From Bacillota bacterium (GTDB taxonomy: Bacteria > Bacillota > Clostridia > Acetivibrionales > DSM-1351): a stretch of DNA of 10,536 bases. Where the stretch lies: the NCBI GenBank assembly GCA_023436515.1, contig JAEZIV010000134.1, positions 1 through 10,536 on the forward strand. The letters run 5' to 3'. The notes beneath the pieces were generated by a model. It had not been told where the DNA came from, made no database searches, and was given only the letters and a program-made list of their open reading frames with translations. Positions 1 through 6,627 of this stretch are shown here, one piece after another (the first letter of the stretch is position 1; each line of letters opens with the position of its first letter). The position numbers were made by a program, and so were the translations under genes.

Positions 1-268
1 CCTTAAAGCCTGTACCGGATGCTTCGTAAGCATCAATGAAAAAGAATTCGGACCCGGAAGGTACGGTTATAGTTCCTTGTGCAGTAACTTTTCCGTTTTT
101 CTCCCATATATCAGAGTAAAAATTCTCATAAAATTCGTTAACAGCCATAAAGGTTTTTACAGTAATAAATATTGGCCGCTTATTATAGTATAATGTTTTA
201 CTATTTTTCTGAACCTCAAGACCACCCTCGTTGAATGTAAGACAATATTCTCCTGATATAAGTTTCAT
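1..268 (-). CDS. Unidentified cytoplasmic protein, N-terminal part only (runs off the left edge)
   Basis: An open frame starts at ATG 268-266 and stays open for 89 codons to the window edge, so only the N-terminus is seen. It begins MKLISGEYCLTFNEGGLEVQ. A good Shine-Dalgarno (TTAGGAGAGG) lies just upstream, and the gene starts 40 bp after the esterase stop with no terminator between, so it is very probably the next gene of the same operon. There is no signal peptide or membrane segment, which suggests a cytoplasmic protein. The visible part is rich in alternating hydrophobic and polar residues with many Thr, Phe and Tyr, as in a beta-sandwich. Context (importer plus esterase) makes an intracellular glycoside hydrolase with an N-terminal beta-domain a reasonable guess, but I see no catalytic motif and do not recognise the family. 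Confidence 0.75.
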   Translation of the reverse strand, partial: MKLISGEYCLTFNEGGLEVQKNSKTLYYNKRPIFITVKTFMAVNEFYENFYSDIWEKNGKVTAQGTITVPSGSEFFFIDAYEASGTGFK

Positions 269-308
269 GGATATTCCTCTCCTAATAGTCAATTATACAG
301 CCCGATTA

Positions 309-1379
309 TTACTTATCTAAACACACATCAAAAATTCTCAAGGTATCTGATTTTCCGAAGGCTAAACGAGCGAAATTATAAGCTCCGTTGTTCCAAACCT
401 CAAAATCATGAACACAATCCTTCATGACAACCCTGTAATAATCCCCTAAATTGTCTCCCGCAGCTTCCTCCAGCCCATTTGTCGACTTCTCATAACCTGC
501 CGGAAACGCAATGCCATCCTTATCGCCACAGGTTATATACAGCAGGTGGAGCTTATATCCCCAAGCTGCTACACTTGCTCCCAAAATCTTACCGTCACTT
601 GATGTAGGCGCATTTGAAAAAGCACCTGCATATGCAAACAGGTCCATCATACCGGGTGCGAGCACAGTTGGAGTAAGTCCGTTTTTCCATGCACTGGTGT
701 CCCCGGTTAAAGCAGCAGAATCACATCTATGACCTCCAAGGCCCAGGTTCAGAGTCTGCATCCCTCCCATTGAAAGACCCCCAAGTGCCCTATGCAAGCG
801 GTTATAGGCCATTCCCTCATCAGAGGTATCCTTAATATTTGAATATGTATTATAATTAGCTTCAATAAAGGGTATGAGGTCATATCTCATCTCATAATCA
901 AAATAGTAGAAGCCCAGCATATTTGTTCCTTCTGCATTAAAGGAAGTATCTGTCCAATCCTCAGCACTTCTGCCATCAGGGAAAACAACTATGAGAGGAG
1001 CAATTTCACCCTTTGAAATAAGATTGTCAAATATATTGCATATGTTAAATCGACCATCAGTCTCACCGTTACTTGTTAACCATTCAAAACGGTTGCCCCC
1101 AACACCATGGAGCAAATACAAAACATTGTATTTTGTTTCGCTGTCACATTGATCATATCCTGCCGGCAGATAAACATTACACTTCTTTACAATGGGATCT
1201 CCTCCGACGGTTTCTCTTCCTGCTTCTTCAGCCGACAGATTTTGGTTTGTAACCAGCTTTCTGGAGATATTTATGTAATTGCTTACGTTGTAGGATACCT
1301 CCTGCAGATTACCTCTTAGTCCCTCTGCAACAGCATGCTTGTAGCTGTCTGGTAACAATGTTACATTCTTGTTTCCCAT
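309..1379 (-). CDS. Cytoplasmic CE1-like carbohydrate esterase (esterase D / feruloyl-acetyl esterase fold)
   Basis: Alpha/beta-hydrolase of the esterase D family (PF00756), as in CE1 acetylxylan and feruloyl esterases. Counting from the first in-frame ATG (1394; 361 aa), visible landmarks are the strand-plus-oxyanion motif YLLHGVGGN (93-101), the nucleophile elbow GLSMGG with Ser208, the acid in CGDKDG (Asp291 or Asp293) and the His in CVHDFEVW (His329). The opening around residues 64-80, ending in VYLPAGY, is typical of CE1 enzymes. No signal peptide or dockerin is present, so it should act inside the cell on imported, esterified oligosaccharides. I prefer the third ATG (1379; 356 aa), because GAGG sits 9 nt before it, whereas the ATG at 1394 has only GAAAG abutting it. 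It follows the regulator gene by about 31 bp and shares its operon. A roughly 28-residue insertion follows the nucleophile helix. Whether the leaving group is acetyl, feruloyl or coumaroyl cannot be read from sequence. Confidence 0.88.
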   Translation of the reverse strand: MGNKNVTLLPDSYKHAVAEGLRGNLQEVSYNVSNYINISRKLVTNQNLSAEEAGRETVGGDPIVKKCNVYLPAGYDQCDSETKYNVLYLLHGVGGNRFEWLTSNGETDGRFNICNIFDNLISKGEIAPLIVVFPDGRSAEDWTDTSFNAEGTNMLGFYYFDYEMRYDLIPFIEANYNTYSNIKDTSDEGMAYNRLHRALGGLSMGGMQTLNLGLGGHRCDSAALTGDTSAWKNGLTPTVLAPGMMDLFAYAGAFSNAPTSSDGKILGASVAAWGYKLHLLYITCGDKDGIAFPAGYEKSTNGLEEAAGDNLGDYYRVVMKDCVHDFEVWNNGAYNFARLAFGKSDTLRIFDVCLDK

Positions 1380-1388
1380 ATTCCCCAT

Positions 1389-1392
1389 CCTC
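1389..1392 (-). promoter_or_regulatory. Ribosome binding site that selects the esterase start
   Basis: Three ATGs lie in frame within 16 bases (1394, 1388, 1379). GAGG at 1392-1389 is 9 nt before the third and too close to the second. It lies inside the reading frame of the first. This favours initiation at 1379; the G-rich stretch between may help. Confidence 0.45.
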
Positions 1393-1410
1393 ATCTTTCA
1401 AATAATATAT

Positions 1411-2916
1411 TTAATTGCTTATCTTGGAGTTTCTATATTCACCTGGTGTTGTGTTACAATACTTCTTAAAAACTTTGATGAAATGTCGGGAGTTTTCATA
1501 ACCCACCATTTCTGCGATTTTATCAAGGGACAGCTCTGAATTCTTTTTCAAAAAGGCCTTTGCCTTCATTATCCTGTAGGAGTTCAAGTACTGAATAAAG
1601 GCAGTTCCAATTTCCTTTTTAAACAGGGAGCTTGCATAATTTGGATGCAGGTTTACAGTCTCAGCCATTGCGTCGAGAGAAATATCCTTCATATAATTGG
1701 CATTGATAAAATCAAGCATTTTTGTTACGCTTTCAGAATATTTGTTTTCCGGATTCATGTTCCCGAAAAGCTGTGAAATATCAACAAATATGCTTCTTAA
1801 CTTATTTTGAAGCTGTCCTTCATTTATAAATGTGTCTTTTAACGAATTGTTTTCCATTCCCGTAATTAGCTCCGACGACAATCCGATTTCCTGAAGATAT
1901 ATGGCTATATCTGAAATAATTATGGAATATATACTGTTTAAGTGAAACGAATGTCGTTGATTGATATAGATCAATTTTCCAAGATATTCATCCAGCAGTC
2001 TATCCATTTCTACCTGGTTTTTAGCCTCAAGGATTTTGGCTATATCGTGATAGTCAATCAATGTCAAGGCTCCCATAAAATCATTATCTTCATTAAGTAC
2101 CGCCTTATGTGAGTACTTATTTAAGTAGAGATATCTCAGGGCATCATTAAAGTAGGAATGTATCTGCTCCAAGCTATTGCATATGCCACTCATCCCTATG
2201 TTACTTATGCTGCAGCTATGCTTAAGCTTTATCGACGAAAACTCCTTATACAATAATCGGTCAGAAAAATGCTTTTCAAAATTTCCTAGAATAACCAACT
2301 GTTTTTTGCTCTGAAGGGCAAAGCTGTGATATTTACCGAAAAATTGAGACAGTACTGACCTAAAGTCGTCATGGGTCGGCTCACTGCAAGCCCCTTCTAT
2401 TTGTAACACTACAACCTTAAAAAAAGGAGCAGGAAATATATCATTTACTTTGTTTTTTTCCATGAAAAACTCTTCATAGGGAGCATCATATAAAATAACC
2501 TCTCTTATTTTATCCAGCTCTCCCTTTATGAGCTCTTCCTTCTCCTGAGAAATAACCTTAAACAATCTGTTAACATGCCCAACTAACTGATTTTTATCTA
2601 TGGGCTTTAAAATATAATCCAAGGCCTTATACTGAATGGCCTGCCTTGCGTACTCAAAGTCAGCATATCCTGAAAGGATTAGAAACCTCGAACACACGTT
2701 GTTTTTAAGAACATATTCAATAAGCTCCAATCCACTCATTTCTGGCATGCAGATATCGGTGATAATAAGATCGGGTGTGAACCTCTTTAATATTTCCAAT
2801 GCATTTATTCCATCATAAGCCTTTACAAGCTCCACGCGGTCACCAAACTCATTGATTAAAATATTCTCAATACCTGTTAATATAATAGGTTCATCATCAA
2901 CAATCAATATTTTCAT
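1411..2916 (-). CDS. Response regulator, receiver plus AraC-type DNA-binding domain (YesN type)
   Basis: Two-component transcription regulator of 501 aa. The N-terminal receiver (about 1-120) carries the acidic pair Asp7-Asp8, the phospho-acceptor Asp54 in LIITDICMPEMSG, Ser82 in LSGYAD and Lys104 in YILKPID: a complete active site. A middle region of about 275 residues has no recognised motif, as is usual in YesN-type regulators. The C-terminal 106 residues (from about 396) form an AraC/XylS double helix-turn-helix, with signature parts ISLDAMAETVNLHPNYASSL and KIAEMVGYENSRHFIKVFKK and ending in TPGEYR. The frame is open further upstream to 2970, but ATG 2916 gives the receiver its normal start (MKILIVDDE) and has an AGAGGGAG ribosome site 6 nt before it. 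It overlaps the kinase gene by 20 bp. Its targets are probably the importer promoter and perhaps its own operon (inference). Confidence 0.95.
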   Translation of the reverse strand: MKILIVDDEPIILTGIENILINEFGDRVELVKAYDGINALEILKRFTPDLIITDICMPEMSGLELIEYVLKNNVCSRFLILSGYADFEYARQAIQYKALDYILKPIDKNQLVGHVNRLFKVISQEKEELIKGELDKIREVILYDAPYEEFFMEKNKVNDIFPAPFFKVVVLQIEGACSEPTHDDFRSVLSQFFGKYHSFALQSKKQLVILGNFEKHFSDRLLYKEFSSIKLKHSCSISNIGMSGICNSLEQIHSYFNDALRYLYLNKYSHKAVLNEDNDFMGALTLIDYHDIAKILEAKNQVEMDRLLDEYLGKLIYINQRHSFHLNSIYSIIISDIAIYLQEIGLSSELITGMENNSLKDTFINEGQLQNKLRSIFVDISQLFGNMNPENKYSESVTKMLDFINANYMKDISLDAMAETVNLHPNYASSLFKKEIGTAFIQYLNSYRIMKAKAFLKKNSELSLDKIAEMVGYENSRHFIKVFKKYCNTTPGEYRNSKISN

Positions 2917-4708
2917 CTTCAGCTCCCTCTTTTTTATAGTACAAATATAACGTGCAGGTGGTTCCCTCAAATAGTGTACTGTCTATTTCAAGCCTTGAAT
3001 CCTTTCCATAGTAGCTCTTTATTCTTTCACTTACGCTATAAACTCCGAAGCCTGAGTTTTCAGTCTGGAAATCCTTAATATCAATTTTATTCTCCAGTAG
3101 GCTTTGAACTGTCAATTGCTTATCGTGGGGAATACCATAACCGTTATCTATGATTTTAATTATAATGTAATCATCACATCTTGATACAACAATATTTATT
3201 AAGCCTTGACCACGACATTGGGAAATTCCATGTACAATACTATTTTCCGCTAAAGGCTGGAGAATAAACCTGGGACAGTAGAAGCCTCTGATATCTGTAT
3301 CAATATTAATATCATAATTCAATCTTTCACCCATTCGAATCTTTTGTATAGTGAAATAATTTTTGACATTTTCAAGCTCTTCCTCCAATGAAACCTCATT
3401 CTTTGCTGAGGAAAGACTATATCTCATAAGCCTGCCAAAGGTAAAGATTATGTTTGATACTTCGTAATCCTTATTTGATTCTGCAAGCATTCTTATTGAC
3501 TCCAGTGTTCCAAACAGAAAATGGGGTCTGATTTGTGCCTGTAACGCTGCGTAGGCAGCTTCCTTTCTCATAAGCTCAGCTCTGTGAACAGTGTTGATCA
3601 GCTCATCAATACGTACAATCATAGAATTATATGACTCTATCAGAAAACCTATTTCATCTCTCCCGCTTTTTCCAGTATAGGTAGATAAATTTAGCTCATC
3701 AACATTTCTCATATGCTTTGCAAGCTTAATCATTCTACCTGTCATATTGGCTGCTATGAAGTAATATATTGCAGAGAGTACCACTATAAGCCCCAACACA
3801 TATATAAAAATTGAAAGACCGTTAATATTGATAAACTTAGGTTCGTGACTCAAATCTTCCAGTACAATGGTTTTTACATTTAAAGCCTTAATATTTATTA
3901 CATTTCCTATTATATCCCGACGGCCATCCTTAATATGAAAATACCCGTTGGAGTCTGAAAACTTAAACAACTCATCAATATTATTATTATTGTCTTTGTC
4001 TTTAAATTCATATTCACCAGCTTTATATAACAGATTATTTTTCATATCAACTAAATAAATCCCATCATTACCCTTTGAGAGAGAGGATATATTGTTTAAG
4101 TAGTTATACAAAATATCAGTATTTGGCACAACTTCAATGATTCCTATCCCTTTAAGCAAATCGTAATTGTATATTTTTTGGTAAAACTTTAGCTTTGGAA
4201 GCTCCGGACTGTTATCCTGCTGACATATCCATAATCCATTGGAGGAAGATATGTCATTTATCACCTTGGCATCCTCCATTGTAACAATATTTACTATTTC
4301 AGAGGGTACAGACAAAACATTACCATTGCTTTTATATATTTTAATATCCTGTATGCTAGGCATGCTTGAAAAAGCATAGTTAAATATAGGCCTGATAAAT
4401 TTTGAGTAGGTATACACCTCATCCAAATCTGAAGTATGCTTACCGTCCAGGTAGTCTATTACATTAGTATTATACTGAAATAAACTTGATACCCCCTGTA
4501 TCTTAGTTAAATCGTTTTCCATACTGGAATAATACTCATTCAATATCTGTTGCTTTTGCTTGATATACTCACCTATCATATTACTATAAAAGCGATCATA
4601 TATAAACAGACCCAAAAGAATTGACGGAATCACAATTATGAGGATGTACCCGGCAATAACTTTTTTGAGCAGCCCTGATTTAAACAGGGTCGATGACTTT
4701 TTATACAA
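2897..4708 (-). CDS. Membrane sensor histidine kinase (YesM type) with large extracellular sensing domain
   Basis: A 603-aa kinase of the YesM / His_kinase (PF06580) plus HATPase_c class. Membrane segments at about 16-37 and 296-320 enclose an extracellular domain of about 255 residues, whose size and pattern suit a dCache-type fold. A HAMP-like linker follows (about 320-372). The phospho-acceptor is His396 in QAQIRPHFLFGTLESI. ATP-binding boxes are N (LQPLAENSIVHG, Asn489), G1 (DNGYGIP, from 521) and G2 (SGFGVYSVSERI, from 552). The H-box departs from the family consensus NPHFLYNTL at two positions (Arg394, Gly400). The start is TTG at 4708, the only start near the strong AAGGAGGAG site and the one giving a positively charged N-terminus before the first membrane helix. 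It begins 3 bp after the second binding protein's stop and overlaps the regulator by 20 bp. It probably reads the ligand state of that binding protein. Confidence 0.93.
   Translation of the reverse strand: MYKKSSTLFKSGLLKKVIAGYILIIVIPSILLGLFIYDRFYSNMIGEYIKQKQQILNEYYSSMENDLTKIQGVSSLFQYNTNVIDYLDGKHTSDLDEVYTYSKFIRPIFNYAFSSMPSIQDIKIYKSNGNVLSVPSEIVNIVTMEDAKVINDISSSNGLWICQQDNSPELPKLKFYQKIYNYDLLKGIGIIEVVPNTDILYNYLNNISSLSKGNDGIYLVDMKNNLLYKAGEYEFKDKDNNNNIDELFKFSDSNGYFHIKDGRRDIIGNVINIKALNVKTIVLEDLSHEPKFININGLSIFIYVLGLIVVLSAIYYFIAANMTGRMIKLAKHMRNVDELNLSTYTGKSGRDEIGFLIESYNSMIVRIDELINTVHRAELMRKEAAYAALQAQIRPHFLFGTLESIRMLAESNKDYEVSNIIFTFGRLMRYSLSSAKNEVSLEEELENVKNYFTIQKIRMGERLNYDINIDTDIRGFYCPRFILQPLAENSIVHGISQCRGQGLINIVVSRCDDYIIIKIIDNGYGIPHDKQLTVQSLLENKIDIKDFQTENSGFGVYSVSERIKSYYGKDSRLEIDSTLFEGTTCTLYLYYKKEGAEDENIDC
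2923..2930 (-). promoter_or_regulatory. Ribosome binding site that selects the regulator start
   Basis: AGAGGGAG lies 6 nt before ATG 2916 and inside the last codons of the kinase gene. It supports the short start over the open frame reaching to 2970, and points to translational coupling of kinase and regulator. Confidence 0.6.
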
Positions 4709-4711
4709 TCT

Positions 4712-6346
4712 TTAGTCTCCTCCTTCTAAGCCATATACACCAGTCTTAAACAATTCCTTTGCTCTTGTATATTCAGAGTTTGCCCACACCTCTAAATCTG
4801 ACATGCCTAGCTTTTCTGCGGCTGACAGCATGTTATTGTAGGCCTTTATACATTCCTCTTCCGACTTTGCTAGATATATCTTTATTTCCTCATTCTTAAT
4901 CATTTCATCAATACTGCTTTTTATGGAATTCTCCGGAGTATTTACATCGGGCAGCAGCATACCTAATTCCGGGCGATATATTGTACGTTTTTTTATTTCT
5001 TTAGCAGCCTCGGAGGTTTGCCTTAAATTGGGATTATAATTAAAAAGTCCCTCTGTTATTGCATTTGTTGCAAAAAGTCCGGACCATTTAACCCCTTCCT
5101 TGACCAAAGCGGCCTCATCGGCAGTATTAATCCTAAATTCAGGGTAGCCGGCAGGATTCATTGTCCAGTGCCTGCCTTCAATTCCCCAATAAGACAGACG
5201 TTGCCCTTCTTCACTGCTAAGGAACTTCATAAGGTTTATAGACTCTTTGGGATGCTTGTTATTTCGCGTTATGAATACTCCCGACCAGCCTATTCCCGTA
5301 TTATAGTATGCAGCACTTTCTCTCAGCGGATTAATAAGCTGAATAAACTCATAATCTGTTCCAGCTGCAGCTGACTTTGCATTAAGGTCGTCGGCAGTGC
5401 TGTTCATGTCCATATAGGCAAAGCATTTCCCGTCTATGGCTATCTGATAGGACTGCTCCTCGCTTTTGAATACATAGTTTTGGGGATCCAGGTATCCCTT
5501 ACGATAAAATCTGTTCATGGTTTTATAGTAATCAAGGACACCTTCCTGTTTGATATAATAAATAGCTTTTCCGTTGTCATTCTCTACAAAACCCTTATTC
5601 ATAGCCAACCCATACTGGTAGGATATAAAGGTACCCTTCCAGCTTGGATTCATTACCAGTGGTGCCAAGCCTTGATATTGCTCTTTAGCCATATCCAGAA
5701 CCTTCTCCAGCTCCTCCAGTGAATTAATACTGGGGCTTCCGAGTTTTTCATACAGGTCTTTTCTTAAACTAAGACCACCGCCAATAGGCATTGCATATTC
5801 CTCTGATTTCCAGTCCTCACTGGTTCCAAACTCATTTAATACTGTGTAAAAATTTCCGTCACTAACTCTATATACTGAAGCTGTCCTGTCATCAATCTCA
5901 AAATCCGGGACATACTGCTCAATAAGCTTATTCCAGGAGTAGCTCAGCCTGTAATCAGATAATCTTTTAAAATAACTGTAATCAGCAAAAATCATTTCAG
6001 GAAGCTCTCCTGAGGCAATCAGCATAAGCAGTTGTTTATCATCCGAGGCAATTTTTAGTTTTAAGCCAACCCCGGTTCTTTTGGTTATTTCCTCTGGAAT
6101 GGCCCCTTTCCATTCTCTCAAGGGATACCATGGATGATTTATATACATTTCGATTTCTACCGGAGCAATAGGTCGGGCAGTACTCCCTCCCTCAGCTGTA
6201 GTTGAGGGACTCCTTTGAATTGAGGTTTCACCTGTGGGAACAGATGTAAACTCATAGCGGTCCTTGCCACAGGAGGTTGAAAATATACTAACAAGATTTA
6301 AAGTAATTAAAAGAAATATGATATTTTTGATTTTTCGTACTCTCAT
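4712..6346 (-). CDS. Extracellular lipoprotein sugar-binding protein, probably the sensor subunit of the two-component system
   Basis: A 544-aa LplA-like family 1 extracellular solute-binding protein. A charged start and hydrophobic stretch (MRVRKIKNIIFLLITLNLVS) lead to a lipobox ending STSC with Cys26; Ser at the -3 position is a weaker match than the usual Leu. A Ser/Thr/Gly-rich tether (about 30-62) precedes the binding domain, which opens with VEIEMYINHPWYPLREW and has many aromatic residues as expected for carbohydrate binding. No permease genes lie in this unit. The kinase starts 3 bp after its stop, with its ribosome site inside this gene. By analogy with binding-protein/kinase/regulator three-component systems of cellulolytic clostridia (CuaD-like, from memory), it probably presents ligand to the kinase instead of to a transporter. 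A role as an alternative transporter subunit cannot be excluded. ATG 6346 has a G-rich site (AAGGGTGG) upstream. Confidence 0.88.
   Translation of the reverse strand: MRVRKIKNIIFLLITLNLVSIFSTSCGKDRYEFTSVPTGETSIQRSPSTTAEGGSTARPIAPVEIEMYINHPWYPLREWKGAIPEEITKRTGVGLKLKIASDDKQLLMLIASGELPEMIFADYSYFKRLSDYRLSYSWNKLIEQYVPDFEIDDRTASVYRVSDGNFYTVLNEFGTSEDWKSEEYAMPIGGGLSLRKDLYEKLGSPSINSLEELEKVLDMAKEQYQGLAPLVMNPSWKGTFISYQYGLAMNKGFVENDNGKAIYYIKQEGVLDYYKTMNRFYRKGYLDPQNYVFKSEEQSYQIAIDGKCFAYMDMNSTADDLNAKSAAAGTDYEFIQLINPLRESAAYYNTGIGWSGVFITRNNKHPKESINLMKFLSSEEGQRLSYWGIEGRHWTMNPAGYPEFRINTADEAALVKEGVKWSGLFATNAITEGLFNYNPNLRQTSEAAKEIKKRTIYRPELGMLLPDVNTPENSIKSSIDEMIKNEEIKIYLAKSEEECIKAYNNMLSAAEKLGMSDLEVWANSEYTRAKELFKTGVYGLEGGD
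4717..4725 (-). promoter_or_regulatory. Strong ribosome binding site for the TTG-started kinase, inside the preceding gene
   Basis: AAGGAGGAG, nearly a perfect anti-16S match, lies 8 nt before the TTG codon at 4708-4706. It is made from the last codons (Gly-Gly-Asp region) of the upstream binding-protein gene. It fixes the kinase start and suggests the two genes are translationally coupled. Confidence 0.75.
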
Positions 6347-6379
6347 AATCCCACCACCCTTGCTTAGAAGTCTTTACCT

Positions 6380-6414
6380 AAAGGACCGGATTCTCAATGG
6401 ATGTCCAATCCTTT
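6380..6414 (-). other. Stem-loop in the probable 5' leader of the sensor binding-protein gene
   Basis: On the minus-strand RNA, AAAGGAUUGGA (6414-6404) can pair with UCCGGUCCUUU (6390-6380): 11 pairs, two of them G-U, around a 13-nt loop. It is followed by AGG and not by a U-run, so it does not look like a terminator. It lies 33 bp before the start codon. It could be a leader structure or, as the dyad AAAGGA/TCCTTT, a protein-binding site. Confidence 0.45.
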
Positions 6415-6528
6415 TGCATATTACACATTTTATTACTTCTCTAATAGATGTTACCATAAATAACTGCCCAAAGCTATAAAAATTGCACTGTACAGGGCTT
6501 CACAATGCGTCCTTTTTCTGGTAAGTAA

Positions 6529-6567
6529 GATAGTTCCATGAAACTTCCGCCCGCCGGGCGCACTATC
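6529..6567. repeat. Nested inverted repeat with GC-rich core, abutting the terminator
   Basis: Outer arms GATAGT (6529-6534) and ACTATC (6562-6567) are perfectly complementary. They enclose CGCCC-GCC-GGGCG (6548-6560), a perfect 5-bp GC hairpin, and a possible third small stem (GTTTCATGGAAC on the minus strand). The GC-rich core stands out in an AT-rich spacer. It may be a REP-like palindromic element or a small structured RNA; no known riboswitch class is recognised. Confidence 0.5.
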
Positions 6568-6607
6568 AAAAAGGGGAATGTATTAAAAATAATACATTCC
6601 CCTTTTT
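6568..6607 (-). terminator. Rho-independent terminator of the importer unit
   Basis: Perfect 17-bp inverted repeat: arms 6568-6584 and 6591-6607 (AAAAAGGGGAATGTATT and its complement) around a 6-nt A/T loop. It ends in TTTTT on the minus strand, 20 bp after the stop of the transport binding-protein gene. The arms also end in a T-run on the plus strand, so it could stop transcription from both sides. It separates the import unit from the sensing unit, and the long stem should also protect the 3' end of the binding-protein mRNA. Confidence 0.92.
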
Positions 6608-6627
6608 ATTAAGGACTTAACTGCACA

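Larger units (their letters stand above)
6347..6567 (-). other. Intergenic region and probable leader of the sensing operon
   Basis: 221 bp between the terminator of the import unit and the sensor binding-protein start. No ORF of note lies here. It holds a nested GC-rich palindrome next to the terminator and an 11-bp stem-loop near the gene. A promoter for the sensing unit is expected here because of the terminator, but I find no convincing -35/-10 pair: candidates such as TTGGGC-17-TCTATT or TAATAT near 6420 match poorly. Confidence 0.5.

Noticed and set aside
2917..2970. Longer start for the response regulator
   Set aside because: The 18 extra residues lie within the kinase gene, have no ribosome site, and precede an otherwise standard receiver start with a good site.
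6347..6567. Riboswitch in the spacer between the two units
   Set aside because: Hairpins are present, but I recognise no conserved core of a known riboswitch class.
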